Shown piece by piece: positions 24,252 through 31,388 of a stretch of DNA of 35,631 nucleotides. The DNA comes from Actinomycetes bacterium (lineage in GTDB: Bacteria > Actinomycetota > Thermoleophilia > Solirubrobacterales > Solirubrobacteraceae): contig JAJZID010000005.1 in NCBI GenBank assembly GCA_021810705.1, positions 1-35,631 of the forward strand, given 5' to 3'. A program made the translations under genes and the position numbers. Numbering within the stretch: the stretch's first letter is position 1; each line of letters begins with the position of its first letter. The notes under the pieces were generated by a model. That model made no database searches. It saw only the letters and a list, made by a program, of their open reading frames with translations, and was not told where the DNA came from.

Positions 24252-25310
24252 TCAGTGGCGGGCGTGCGCGGTTGAGCCGCGCTGGACCAGCCTGGTGGCG
24301 AGCTCGACCTGCAGCGGCTCGGACTGCTGGCCCGCCATCAGCCGGAAGAGGAGATCCACCGCCATGCGCCCCAGCTCTCTCAACGGCTGGCGCACGGTGG
24401 TCAGTGGTGGATGTGCAATCTCGGCCTCGACCGTGTCGTCGAAGCCGACGACCGAGAGCTCATCGGGAACGCTGAGACCGAGCTCGCGTGCAACGCGGAT
24501 CGCACCGACCGCCATGCTGTCGTTGAAGGCCAGGATCGCCGTGGGCGGATCGGGCAGCGCGAGCAGCCGCCGGGCAGCAGCGATGCCGCCGGCCAGCAGA
24601 TAGTCACCCTCCTGCTCCAACGCTGGGTCGGGGATCACCCCGGCGCTGACCTGGGCGGAGTGGTAGCCCATCAGGCGCCGCCTGGTCGCGAGGCCGACGG
24701 TCGGTCCTGTGATCGCGCCGATCCGGCGATGGCCGAGGCTCAGCAGGTGCTCGGTCGCCTGATGCGCGCCCGCCGCGTTGGCTGCCGACACGACGGGGAT
24801 GTCCTCGTCGAGCTCGTACAGCGGGTCGACGACGACGAAACGAAAGCCCTGCCGCTTGAGCTCGCGCAACTCGGCAGGCGACTCCTCGGGCAGCACCAGG
24901 ACAGCGCCGTCGGTTTCGGCGCGCACGAGCTCCTCGATCAGCGAGCGTTCGTAGTTGTGCTGATGTCCGGTCGGGCACACCAGGGCGTGCATGTCCTGCT
25001 CGGAGAGCGCCTCGACCGCTCCGGAGAGGATCGTGGCGAAGTACGCCGGCGCCGAGTAGGGCATCGTCACGCCCACGATCCCGGTCCAGTGTGCGTTGTC
25101 GGCCGCCAGCCCGACCTGCCGCGTACGCTGGCGGTTGCCGTAGCCGCTCGAGCGCGCAACCTGCGCCACCAGACGTCTGGTCTCGGGTGAGACGTCGCCG
25201 CGGCCGTTCAGCGCGCGAGATGCCGTTGCCACCGAGACGCCGGCCAGCTCTGCCACCTGGCGGATCGTCACGCGACCGCGACCGCTCGGCTGATAGGAGG
25301 CGTCCACCAC
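24252..25310 (-). CDS. LacI-family transcriptional regulator
   Basis: About 352 aa. The N-terminal HTH VTIRQVAELAGVSVATASRA is canonical for LacI proteins. It is followed by a periplasmic-binding-protein-like sensor domain: VGVTMPYSAPAYFATILSGA, GAVLVLPEESP, HLLSLGHRRIGAITGP, AILAFNDSMAVGAIRVARELG and SVVGFDDTVEAEIAHPPLTT. The 512-aa ORF in the track is an upstream extension into the MFS gene. I use GTG 25310; GTG 25307 and GTG 25271 (directly at VTIRQ) are alternatives, none with a good Shine-Dalgarno. It lies directly before the GH6 gene and after an MFS transporter, all on the - strand. It most likely represses GH6 until a cello-oligosaccharide binds (inference). Confidence 0.93.
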   Translation of the reverse strand: MVDASYQPSGRGRVTIRQVAELAGVSVATASRALNGRGDVSPETRRLVAQVARSSGYGNRQRTRQVGLAADNAHWTGIVGVTMPYSAPAYFATILSGAVEALSEQDMHALVCPTGHQHNYERSLIEELVRAETDGAVLVLPEESPAELRELKRQGFRFVVVDPLYELDEDIPVVSAANAAGAHQATEHLLSLGHRRIGAITGPTVGLATRRRLMGYHSAQVSAGVIPDPALEQEGDYLLAGGIAAARRLLALPDPPTAILAFNDSMAVGAIRVARELGLSVPDELSVVGFDDTVEAEIAHPPLTTVRQPLRELGRMAVDLLFRLMAGQQSEPLQVELATRLVQRGSTAHARH

Positions 25311-25377
25311 GCAACCATTCAACCAGCTGCCCTGATCGGCGACCACTCGCCCCTGGCGACCACCCGCCCCTGGTAGC

Positions 25378-25403
25378 GGGGGCGCGCATGCGCGCGCGCC
25401 CCC
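25378..25403 (-). terminator. GC-rich hairpin after the MFS gene
   Basis: GGGGGCGCGC (25378-25387) and GCGCGCCCCC (25394-25403) form a perfect 10-bp stem with an ATGCGC loop, 14 bp past the MFS stop. It separates the transporter transcript from the LacI gene. No T-run. Confidence 0.65.
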
Positions 25404-25417
25404 GATCTGATCGGCGA

Positions 25418-26938
25418 TCAGCTGATCCGTCCGGGAACCAGCTTGGCCCGGCCGGCGCGACTCGCCTGACCCATCACGTGACGCACCATCGAAAGGGGCG
25501 CCGCGATTTCCTCGAGTGGACGCCGCTCGGCGTCCACCCCCAGCACGGCGGCGACAAGACCGCCAAGGATCATCGCGCCGGCGCCGATCAGATATCCAAC
25601 GAACAGCTCGTTTGGATCCTTGCCCGTGCCGATGAGGCTGCCGTACAGGTGCGTACCGATAAAGCCGAAGCACTGGGCGATCGCGAAGAACACGGCGATC
25701 GCCTGGGCGCGGACCTCGAGTGGGAAGACCTCGCTTGCGGTCAGATAGCCCGCGCTTGCGCCGGCGGAAGCGAAGAAGAAGATCACGCACCAGGCGATCG
25801 TCTGGGTGACAGCCGTCAGGTCGCCCTGCTTGAAGAGGAACGCGGTGAGGACCAGCAGCAGCCCCGCGACGACGTAGGTGCCCGAGATCATGCGCCTGCG
25901 TCCGAGGGAGTCGAACAATCGCCCGATCGTGAGCGGGCCGAGCAGGTTGCCGGCTGCGAAGGCGAAGAAGTAGTAGCCAACTTCGTTTGCGCCGACGTGG
26001 AAGAAGAACTTGAGCACCAGCCCGTAGGTGAAGAAGATCGCGTTGTAGAGGAACGACTGCGTGATCATCAACGCGGCCGTCAGGGTCGAACGGCCGGGGT
26101 ACTGGCGAAACAGCGTGCGAAGCAGCGCCAGGTAGCCGATGCGCTCGCTCGGACGGATCTCGATCGCCTGACCCTCACCGACCGGCTCGAGCCGGCTGCC
26201 GGTGCTGTTCTGCACCTCGTCCTCGATCGCGGCGATCGTGCGCTCTGCCTCCTGCTCGCGACCGTGCATGATCAGCCAGCGTGGGCTCTCCGGCAGGCTG
26301 CGCCGTACGTAGATGATCACCAGACCGAGCAGCGGACCGATCAGAAAGGCAATACGCCAGCCGAGGTTGGCCGAGAGCCTGTTCAGCAGGAAGAGCGTGG
26401 CTGCGGTCCCGATGAGTGCGCCCGCCCAGTAGGTGCCGTTGACCGCGATGTCGATCCGCCCGCGGTAGCGGGCCGGGATCATCTCATCGATGGCCGAGTT
26501 GATCGCCGCGTACTCGCCGCCGATGCCGGTGCCGGCCAGCACGCGCGTGGCGTACAGGAAGACGATCCAGGCGCCACCGGCCTGCGTGACCGCCGTCAGG
26601 CCGCTGCCGATCAGGTAGACGCCGAGCGTGACCATGAACAGGTTCTTGCGTCCCAGTCGGTCGGAGAGCCGTCCGAAGAACAGCGCGCCGATCACCTCGC
26701 CGACCAGATACCAAGTGGCGATGTCAGCCGCCTGGCCTGTGGTCAGGGCGAGTGTGCTCTTCTGCGTGAAGGCGGCGCTCAGGTTGGCGGCGACCGTGAT
26801 CTCGAGGCCGTCGAGGATCCAGGCGACACCGAGCGCGACGACCATGCGGGTGTGGAAGCGCGACCACGGCAGGCGGTCGAGTCGGGCCGGGATCGCGCTC
26901 TGAATCGCCTGGCTCGAGCTGCTGGATGACGAAGTCAT
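25418..26938 (-). CDS. MFS transporter (sugar/metabolite:proton symporter type)
   Basis: 506-aa, twelve-helix major facilitator protein. ATG 26938 has GGGAGG (26943-26948) upstream; the ORF-track start at 27658 is an antisense extension through the divergent genes. The N-terminal helix contains the acidic WILDGLEITVAANLSAAF; loop 2-3 has the MFS signature GRLSDRLGRKNLF, and TRVLAGTGIGGEYAAINSAI follows. A central loop carries RRSLPESPRWLIMHGREQEA, the PESPRW motif of the sugar-porter group, and the second half repeats GRLFDSLGRRRMI. It lies upstream of a LacI regulator and a GH6 gene and may import the products, but metabolite:H+ symporters for organic acids look similar. Confidence 0.9.
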   Translation of the reverse strand: MTSSSSSSSQAIQSAIPARLDRLPWSRFHTRMVVALGVAWILDGLEITVAANLSAAFTQKSTLALTTGQAADIATWYLVGEVIGALFFGRLSDRLGRKNLFMVTLGVYLIGSGLTAVTQAGGAWIVFLYATRVLAGTGIGGEYAAINSAIDEMIPARYRGRIDIAVNGTYWAGALIGTAATLFLLNRLSANLGWRIAFLIGPLLGLVIIYVRRSLPESPRWLIMHGREQEAERTIAAIEDEVQNSTGSRLEPVGEGQAIEIRPSERIGYLALLRTLFRQYPGRSTLTAALMITQSFLYNAIFFTYGLVLKFFFHVGANEVGYYFFAFAAGNLLGPLTIGRLFDSLGRRRMISGTYVVAGLLLVLTAFLFKQGDLTAVTQTIAWCVIFFFASAGASAGYLTASEVFPLEVRAQAIAVFFAIAQCFGFIGTHLYGSLIGTGKDPNELFVGYLIGAGAMILGGLVAAVLGVDAERRPLEEIAAPLSMVRHVMGQASRAGRAKLVPGRIS

Positions 26939-27058
26939 GAGTCCTCCCGGTCGTGGTTTGCTCACGGCGCGCGCCGCGCCGGACAAAGGGGATCTGCTCG
27001 AGCTACCCCGGGGGCCCGCAAAACTTGCACGGCGCTCAGGGCGGGCGCGTGCAGTCGT

Positions 27059-27064
27059 TAGGAT
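27059..27064 (+). promoter_or_regulatory. Leaderless -10 box before the small coiled-coil gene
   Basis: TAGGAT, six bases, then GTG 27071, the same hexamer as the GH6 -10. It predicts a transcript starting on the GTG. No Shine-Dalgarno is present. Confidence 0.5.
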
Positions 27065-27070
27065 GCTCAT

Positions 27071-27460
27071 GTGAGCAGTTCGGCTCGAGCGCAGCCGCCT
27101 GAGGACCCGGAGCACGCGCTGGCGAGCATCCGCAGCGAACTCGCCCGCATCCGGACGGCCGCCGGCCGGATCGAGCGCGGGTTGGCTGAGCTCGAGGCGG
27201 GCGCGGCGGCATCGGTGAGGGCCCGACCCAGGCCGGCGCGCTATCTCCAGGTGCTGGTCGATGTTTACGACCTCGGTGGCCGGCACGGCGTGAGCCTCGA
27301 GGAGTGGGCGCGGATCGGGGCTGCGCGTGGCTACGAGCGCCGCGGGCTTGGTGGTTTCTTCACCGGCGTGAGGGCGCCTCTGCGCCACTTCGAGGGACGT
27401 GTCGTGCTGACGGTGTTTGGCGAGCGCCTGGTGGACGAGTACCTGGCGGAGCTCCCGTGA
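27071..27460 (+). CDS. Small protein with N-terminal coiled coil and possible winged-helix
   Basis: 129 aa, GTG start. Residues about 14-48 (HALASIRSELARIRTAAGRI) are a charged, heptad-like helix. The rest (ARYLQVLVDVYDLGGRHGVS, LEEWARIGAARGYERRGLGG, VVLTVFGERLVDEYL) looks like a compact helix-turn-helix or winged-helix fold ending in a beta-hairpin. I do not recognise a named family. Its stop overlaps the GTG of the sulfurtransferase (GTGA), so it is translationally coupled to it and could be a regulator or partner for the sulfur genes. That link rests only on position. Confidence 0.75.
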   Translation: MSSSARAQPPEDPEHALASIRSELARIRTAAGRIERGLAELEAGAAASVRARPRPARYLQVLVDVYDLGGRHGVSLEEWARIGAARGYERRGLGGFFTGVRAPLRHFEGRVVLTVFGERLVDEYLAELP

Positions 27461-28305
27461 GCCGACGCGAACTGTCGCTCGTTGACGGTGACTGGCTGCA
27501 GGAGCGCCTCGAAGATCCCGAGCTGGTGATCTGCGAGGTCGACGAGCGGCCCCTGATCTACCGCGTCGGCCACATTCCCGGTGCGCACTGCCTGGACTGG
27601 CGGGTCGACCTGCAGGACCCGGTGGCCCGCGACCTGCCAGACGGCGACTCGATCGCACGACTGTGGCAGCGGATCGGGCTCGGCGAGCACAGCACGGTGG
27701 TGCTCTACGGTGACCAGAGCAACTGGCACGCGTGCTTCGCCTACTGGCTGTTCAAGCTCTACGGGGTCGAGGATCTGCGAATCCTCGACGGCGGCCGCCA
27801 GGCATGGGTGCGCCAAGGGCGGCCGCTGAACCGCGAGGCGGTGCCTGAGAGCGGCCGTGCGGCGCGCGTGCCGGCTGCGATCGGCGAGCGCTACCGCGCC
27901 CGTTGGCGTGACGTGCTGGCGGCGGTGGAACACGGCACCCAGCTGCTCGATGTGCGCACCACCGCGGAGTATCGCGGCGAGGTGCTGGCCGAGGCAGGCT
28001 ACGCGGATGAGGGAGCGCAGCGGTCCGGGCACATCCCGGGGGCGCTGAACGTCCCGTGGGATATCGCCCTGGATGAGGACGGCCTGTTGCTCGACGAGGA
28101 CCAGCTGCGCGTCCGTCTGGCTGCACGCGGGGTTGACCTGGAGGCACCGGCGATCACCTACTGCCGCATCGGCGAGCGCAGCGCCCACACCTGGTTTGTG
28201 CTGCACGAGCTCTTGGGCGTCGAAGCCCGTAACTACGACGGCTCGTGGGTCGAGTGGGGGAGCATGATCGGCATGCCGATCGCCACCGGCGAGCAGCCGG
28301 GCTGA
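27457..28305 (+). CDS. Thiosulfate/3-mercaptopyruvate sulfurtransferase (two rhodanese domains)
   Basis: 282-aa tandem rhodanese. The N-terminal, inactive domain spans about residues 5-125 (VGHIPGAHCLDWRVDLQDP, VVLYGDQSNWHACFAYWLF). The C-terminal domain has LLDVRTTAEYRGEV and GHIPGALNVPWD, with the active-site loop CRIGERS at Cys236 (YCRIGERSAHTWFVL), as in actinobacterial CysA/SseA-type thiosulfate sulfurtransferases. It moves sulfane sulfur between thiosulfate, thiols and sulfite. The GTG overlaps the preceding stop. A sulfide:quinone oxidoreductase and a persulfide dioxygenase follow, so it probably handles the thiosulfate/persulfide step of sulfide oxidation. The ORF-track start at 27304 lies inside the upstream gene. 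Confidence 0.93.
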   Translation: MSRRELSLVDGDWLQERLEDPELVICEVDERPLIYRVGHIPGAHCLDWRVDLQDPVARDLPDGDSIARLWQRIGLGEHSTVVLYGDQSNWHACFAYWLFKLYGVEDLRILDGGRQAWVRQGRPLNREAVPESGRAARVPAAIGERYRARWRDVLAAVEHGTQLLDVRTTAEYRGEVLAEAGYADEGAQRSGHIPGALNVPWDIALDEDGLLLDEDQLRVRLAARGVDLEAPAITYCRIGERSAHTWFVLHELLGVEARNYDGSWVEWGSMIGMPIATGEQPG

Positions 28306-28340
28306 TCAAGGCGCGCCACACGCGCGGGAGCACGTGTGGC

Positions 28341-28369
28341 ATTTGCTACATGCAAGGCGACAAGCTATG
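28341..28369 (+). promoter_or_regulatory. Promoter for the SQR gene
   Basis: TTGCTA (28341-28346), 17 bp, TATGTT (28364-28369), in a noticeably AT-richer stretch. About 55 nt of leader precede the ATG and contain a near-repeat, GCGTCGATGCG/GCGTCGACGATGCG. No known operator recognised. Confidence 0.5.
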
Positions 28370-28428
28370 TTAATAGCGTCGATGCGTGGCGCGTCGACGA
28401 TGCGAGGCGGAGAGCAAGGAGACCCAGC

Positions 28429-29691
28429 ATGACCACTCAGTCGGTGTCGACAGACATCCCTGACGCGCTTGCGAGCGCACACGTCAGACCCAGGCCCACC
28501 AGGCACCATCAGATCGTGATCGTCGGCGGCGGAGCCGGCGGCGCGACGACGGCCGCGTACCTGTGTCGCAAGCTGCGCGACCCAGACCTGGCGGTGATCG
28601 AGCCGTCGGAGACCCACGACTACCAGCCGCTCTGGACGCTCGTCGGCGGTGGGGTGGTCAACAAGGAGAAAACCCGCTGCCACGAGATCGACGTGCTGCC
28701 GAAGAAGGCCAGCTGGATCCGCCAGGCGGTGGCGAGCTTCGAACCCGACGAAAACGCGGTGACGCTGGCTGACGGCAGCCGCGTCGGCTACGACTACCTG
28801 ATCGTGGCGGTCGGCATCAAGCTCAACTGGGAGCAGGTCAAGGGCCTGACCGTGGAGCAGCTCGGCCACGACGGCGTCTGCTCGAACTATGGCTATGACA
28901 CCTGCGAGGGCACCTGGCGCACGCTGCGGGAGTTTCAGGGCGGGACGGCCGTCTTCACGATGCCGCCACCGCCGATCAAGTGCGCCGGCGCACCGCAGAA
29001 GATCATGTACCTGGCCGACGACCACTTCCGTCGGCGCGGCGTACGCGACCGCTCGCGCGTGATCTACGCGGCCGGCACGCCCGGGATCTTCTCCGTCAAG
29101 GAGTTCGCGGCGACGCTCAACAAGGTGATCGAGCGCAAGGGCATCGAGACGATGTTCAAGCAGAAGCTTGTGGAGATCGTCCCGAGCGAGCGGCGCGCGA
29201 TCTTCCAGAGCACCGAGGGCGAGGAACTCACCGAGATCGAGTACCAGATGATCCACATCACGCCGCCGCAGGGGCCGCCCGATGTCGTCAAGAACAGCCC
29301 GTTGGCCAACGAGGCCGGTTGGGTCAAGGTCGACAAGGCCACGCTGCAGAGCCCCGACTACCCGAACGTCTTCTCGCTCGGCGACGCCTCCAGCCTGCCG
29401 ACGTCAAAGACCGGCGCGGCGGTACGCAAGGAGGCGCCGGTACTCGTGCACAACCTGATGGCCACGATGAACGGCAGGCCGGCCTCCGAGTTCAAGACCT
29501 ATGACGGCTACGCCTCCTGCCCGCTTGTCACGGGCTACGGCAAGCTCGTGCTGGCCGAGTTCGATTACGACCTGAAGCCCAAACCCTCGTTCCCATTCGA
29601 CACGACCAAGGAGCGCTGGTCGATGTATCAGCTCAAGCGCTACGGGCTGCCGATGCTCTACTGGAAGGGGATGTGCAAGGGCAGGCTCTAG
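28429..29691 (+). CDS. sqr: Sulfide:quinone oxidoreductase, type II (SQOR-like)
   Basis: 420-aa membrane-associated flavoprotein oxidising H2S to a protein persulfide, passing electrons to quinone and sulfur to a thiol acceptor or sulfite. The FAD-binding fold is IVIVGGGAGGATTAAYLC. The redox cysteines Cys185 (PPIKCAGAPQKIMYL) and Cys364 (ASCPLVTGYGKLVLAEFDY) lie in segments that closely match mitochondrial SQOR, and GVCSNYGYDTC is also typical of type II. The start is ATG 28429 with AAGGAGA upstream; the track start at 28336 is in the leader. It sits between a sulfurtransferase and a persulfide dioxygenase. A hairpin follows the stop. The original FCSD-like annotation sometimes given to this family would be less precise. 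Confidence 0.95.
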   Translation: MTTQSVSTDIPDALASAHVRPRPTRHHQIVIVGGGAGGATTAAYLCRKLRDPDLAVIEPSETHDYQPLWTLVGGGVVNKEKTRCHEIDVLPKKASWIRQAVASFEPDENAVTLADGSRVGYDYLIVAVGIKLNWEQVKGLTVEQLGHDGVCSNYGYDTCEGTWRTLREFQGGTAVFTMPPPPIKCAGAPQKIMYLADDHFRRRGVRDRSRVIYAAGTPGIFSVKEFAATLNKVIERKGIETMFKQKLVEIVPSERRAIFQSTEGEELTEIEYQMIHITPPQGPPDVVKNSPLANEAGWVKVDKATLQSPDYPNVFSLGDASSLPTSKTGAAVRKEAPVLVHNLMATMNGRPASEFKTYDGYASCPLVTGYGKLVLAEFDYDLKPKPSFPFDTTKERWSMYQLKRYGLPMLYWKGMCKGRL

Positions 29692-29700
29692 CGCATGCGA

Positions 29701-29746
29701 TCCGGTGCGCCCACGCGGGCTCGGGACCTGACGGAGGCGCACCGGA
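29701..29746 (+). terminator. Hairpin after the SQR gene
   Basis: TCCGGTGCGCC (29701-29711) and GGCGCACCGGA (29736-29746) form a perfect 11-bp stem with a 24-nt loop, 10 bp after the stop codon. No T-run; it could stop or attenuate transcription before the dioxygenase gene. Confidence 0.6.
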
Positions 29747-29771
29747 AGCTGGCAAGCCGCGGCGGCCGAAT

Positions 29772-29787
29772 CTCCACGCAAGTGGAG
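29772..29787 (+). repeat. Small hairpin with GCAA tetraloop
   Basis: CTCCAC (29772-29777), GCAA, GTGGAG (29782-29787): a perfect 6-bp stem closed by a GNRA tetraloop, between the SQR terminator hairpin and the next promoter. The role is unknown; it may be part of an extended terminator structure. Confidence 0.4.
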
Positions 29788-29825
29788 TGGTGGGCCATCA
29801 TCGCGGTTGGTCAACTAAGCAGTTG

Positions 29826-29831
29826 TATAGT
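29826..29831 (+). promoter_or_regulatory. Putative -10 box (TATAGT) before the persulfide dioxygenase
   Basis: TATAGT is close to consensus. The predicted start near 29838 lies a few bases before GTG/ATG 29841/29844 of a small upstream ORF. GTTGGTCAAC just upstream (29806-29815) is a near-palindrome that could bind a regulator. A -35 at standard spacing is not evident. Confidence 0.45.
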
Positions 29832-29843
29832 GGTGCACTCGTG

Positions 29844-29885
29844 ATGACTCGCAAACGTCGGCAGACACGCCGGGAGGCAGAATGA
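29844..29885 (+). CDS. Possible 13-aa basic leader peptide
   Basis: ATG 29844 (or GTG 29841) opens a frame MTRKRRQTRREAE that stops at TGA 29883-29885, overlapping the dioxygenase ATG 29882 (ATGA). The peptide is seven-thirteenths Arg/Lys. The start is only a few bases after the predicted transcription start, so ribosomes may enter there and re-initiate on the dioxygenase, which also has its own GGGAGG. It is too short to prove; a chance frame is possible. Confidence 0.3.
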   Translation: MTRKRRQTRREAE

Positions 29886-31291
29886 TTTTTCGTCAGATAA
29901 CCCACGACGATCTTGGCTGCGCGTCGTACCTGATCGGTGACGAGAAGGCCGGGGTTGCAGCCGTCGTCGATCCGCGCTTGGAGATCGACGAGTACCTCAA
30001 CCTCGCTCGCTACATGGGCGTGAGCATCGAGCACATCTTCGAGACTCACAACCACGCCGACCACGTGTCTGGGCACGGCAGGCTCGCGGCTGCGACTGGA
30101 GCAACGATCCACATACACCGTGACGCCCAGCCGAGCTATGACCACGAGCCCTTCGACGACGGCGACGAGTTCCAGATCGGAACGCTGATCGTGCGGGCGC
30201 TGCATACGCCAGGGCACAGGCCCGAGCACACGGCGTTCGCGCTGATCGACACCCGGCGTGGTGTCGAGCCTTGGGCCGTGCTCTCCGGTGACACGCTGTT
30301 CGTCGGCGATGTCGCTCGACCGGACCTCGCAATCGAGAAGTCGGAGGGCGCGCGCGGGATCTTCCACTCGCTGCACGACAAGCTCCTGTCGCTGCCGGCG
30401 GATGTCGAGGTCTGGCCCGGGCACCTCGGCGGCTCGATGTGCGGTGGCCCCGGCATGGACATGAAGGTTGCTTCGACCATCGGCTTCGAGCTCGCTCACA
30501 ATCCGACGCTCGCGATCACTGATGAGGATGAGTTCGTCGCACAGGCGCTCGCCAAGCTGGGGGCGCAGCCGCCGAACTTCAGGTCGATCGTGGAGCTCAA
30601 CAAGGGCCCGCTGTTGACCGACGGTGTCGAGCTCCTGCCGCTGTCACCGCGGCAGGTGGAGAGCAAGCGCCAGGCCGGTGCGCTGCTCGTGGATGTCCGT
30701 ACCGACCAGCAGTTCGCAGACGCTCACATCCCCGGCGCCGTCTGCAACCCGATGATGCGGGCCGGCTTTGGCACCAAGCTCGCCTGGGTCGCCGACCGCG
30801 AGCGGGAGATCGTCTTCATCGGCCGCGACGATGATGATGGCCGGCGTGCAGGGCAGCTGGCATCGGCGGTCGGGCTGCGCAAGTTCGGCGGTTATCTGCA
30901 CGGCGGCATGACCAGCTGGCGCCACGAGAAGCGCGAGGTGGAACAGACCAGGCGGATGCACGTTGAGGAACTGGCCGAGTATGTGTTGAGCGACGCCGAT
31001 CACATGCACATCGTCGATGTACGGGATCGCCATGAGTGGGAGGCCGGACATCTGCCCGGCTCAGTGCTGGCGGTCTGGTACGAAATCGACGGGATCCCGG
31101 ACGGTGTCGACCCCGAGCGGACGATCGCCGTCGTCTGTGCTTCAGGACAGCGGGCCGCGACGGCAGCCAGCCTGCTGCAGCGCTTCGGTGCTCGCGACGT
31201 GGTGCACGTCGTTGGCGGTGGCGTACCGACGCTCGCCCACCATGGGGTCGAGCTGCACACGAGCGACCGGGCAGTGGCCGCCGGCGCGTGA
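29882..31291 (+). CDS. Persulfide dioxygenase (ETHE1-like MBL) fused to two rhodanese domains
   Basis: 469 aa. Residues 1-235 form a metallo-beta-lactamase fold with metal ligands HNHADH (56-61), a His in HTPGHRPEHT, Asp in LSGDTLFVGDVARPDL and His in VWPGHLGGSMCG. This is the ETHE1 type, oxidising persulfide sulfur to sulfite with O2 and one Fe. Rhodanese 1 (about 255-350; LLVDVRTDQQFADAHIPGAV) has FIGRDDDDGRRA where the active Cys loop should be, so it is probably inactive. Rhodanese 2 (about 360-462; HIVDVRDRHEWEAGHLPGSV) has Cys419 in VVCASGQRA. ATG with GGGAGG upstream. With SQR and the sulfurtransferase it makes a full sulfide-to-sulfite/thiosulfate route. A strong hairpin follows. Confidence 0.93.
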   Translation: MIFRQITHDDLGCASYLIGDEKAGVAAVVDPRLEIDEYLNLARYMGVSIEHIFETHNHADHVSGHGRLAAATGATIHIHRDAQPSYDHEPFDDGDEFQIGTLIVRALHTPGHRPEHTAFALIDTRRGVEPWAVLSGDTLFVGDVARPDLAIEKSEGARGIFHSLHDKLLSLPADVEVWPGHLGGSMCGGPGMDMKVASTIGFELAHNPTLAITDEDEFVAQALAKLGAQPPNFRSIVELNKGPLLTDGVELLPLSPRQVESKRQAGALLVDVRTDQQFADAHIPGAVCNPMMRAGFGTKLAWVADREREIVFIGRDDDDGRRAGQLASAVGLRKFGGYLHGGMTSWRHEKREVEQTRRMHVEELAEYVLSDADHMHIVDVRDRHEWEAGHLPGSVLAVWYEIDGIPDGVDPERTIAVVCASGQRAATAASLLQRFGARDVVHVVGGGVPTLAHHGVELHTSDRAVAAGA

Positions 31292-31305
31292 CCGCACTCG
31301 TCGTG

Positions 31306-31346
31306 TGCGCCGGGGCCGGCCGGTGGCCGTGGCCGGCTCCGGCGCA
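31306..31346 (+). terminator. Strong terminator hairpin after the dioxygenase
   Basis: TGCGCCGGGGCCGGCC (31306-31321) pairs with GGCCGGCTCCGGCGCA (31331-31346): 16 bp with one G-U pair and a 9-nt loop, starting 14 bp after the stop. No T-run. Confidence 0.75.
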
Positions 31347-31388
31347 CCATGACAGGTGTCCACACGCGTGCTGTCGGGTGGTGTCGCG

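Noticed and set aside
25311-25790. N-terminal extension of the LacI ORF
   Set aside because: It reads antisense-like Arg-rich sequence through the terminator hairpin and the MFS 3' end; LacI proteins begin at the HTH.
25091-26929. 612-aa open frame on the + strand opposite the MFS and LacI genes
   Set aside because: Its Asp/Arg/Gln-rich repetitive composition mirrors the membrane-protein codons on the other strand; no start signal or domain.
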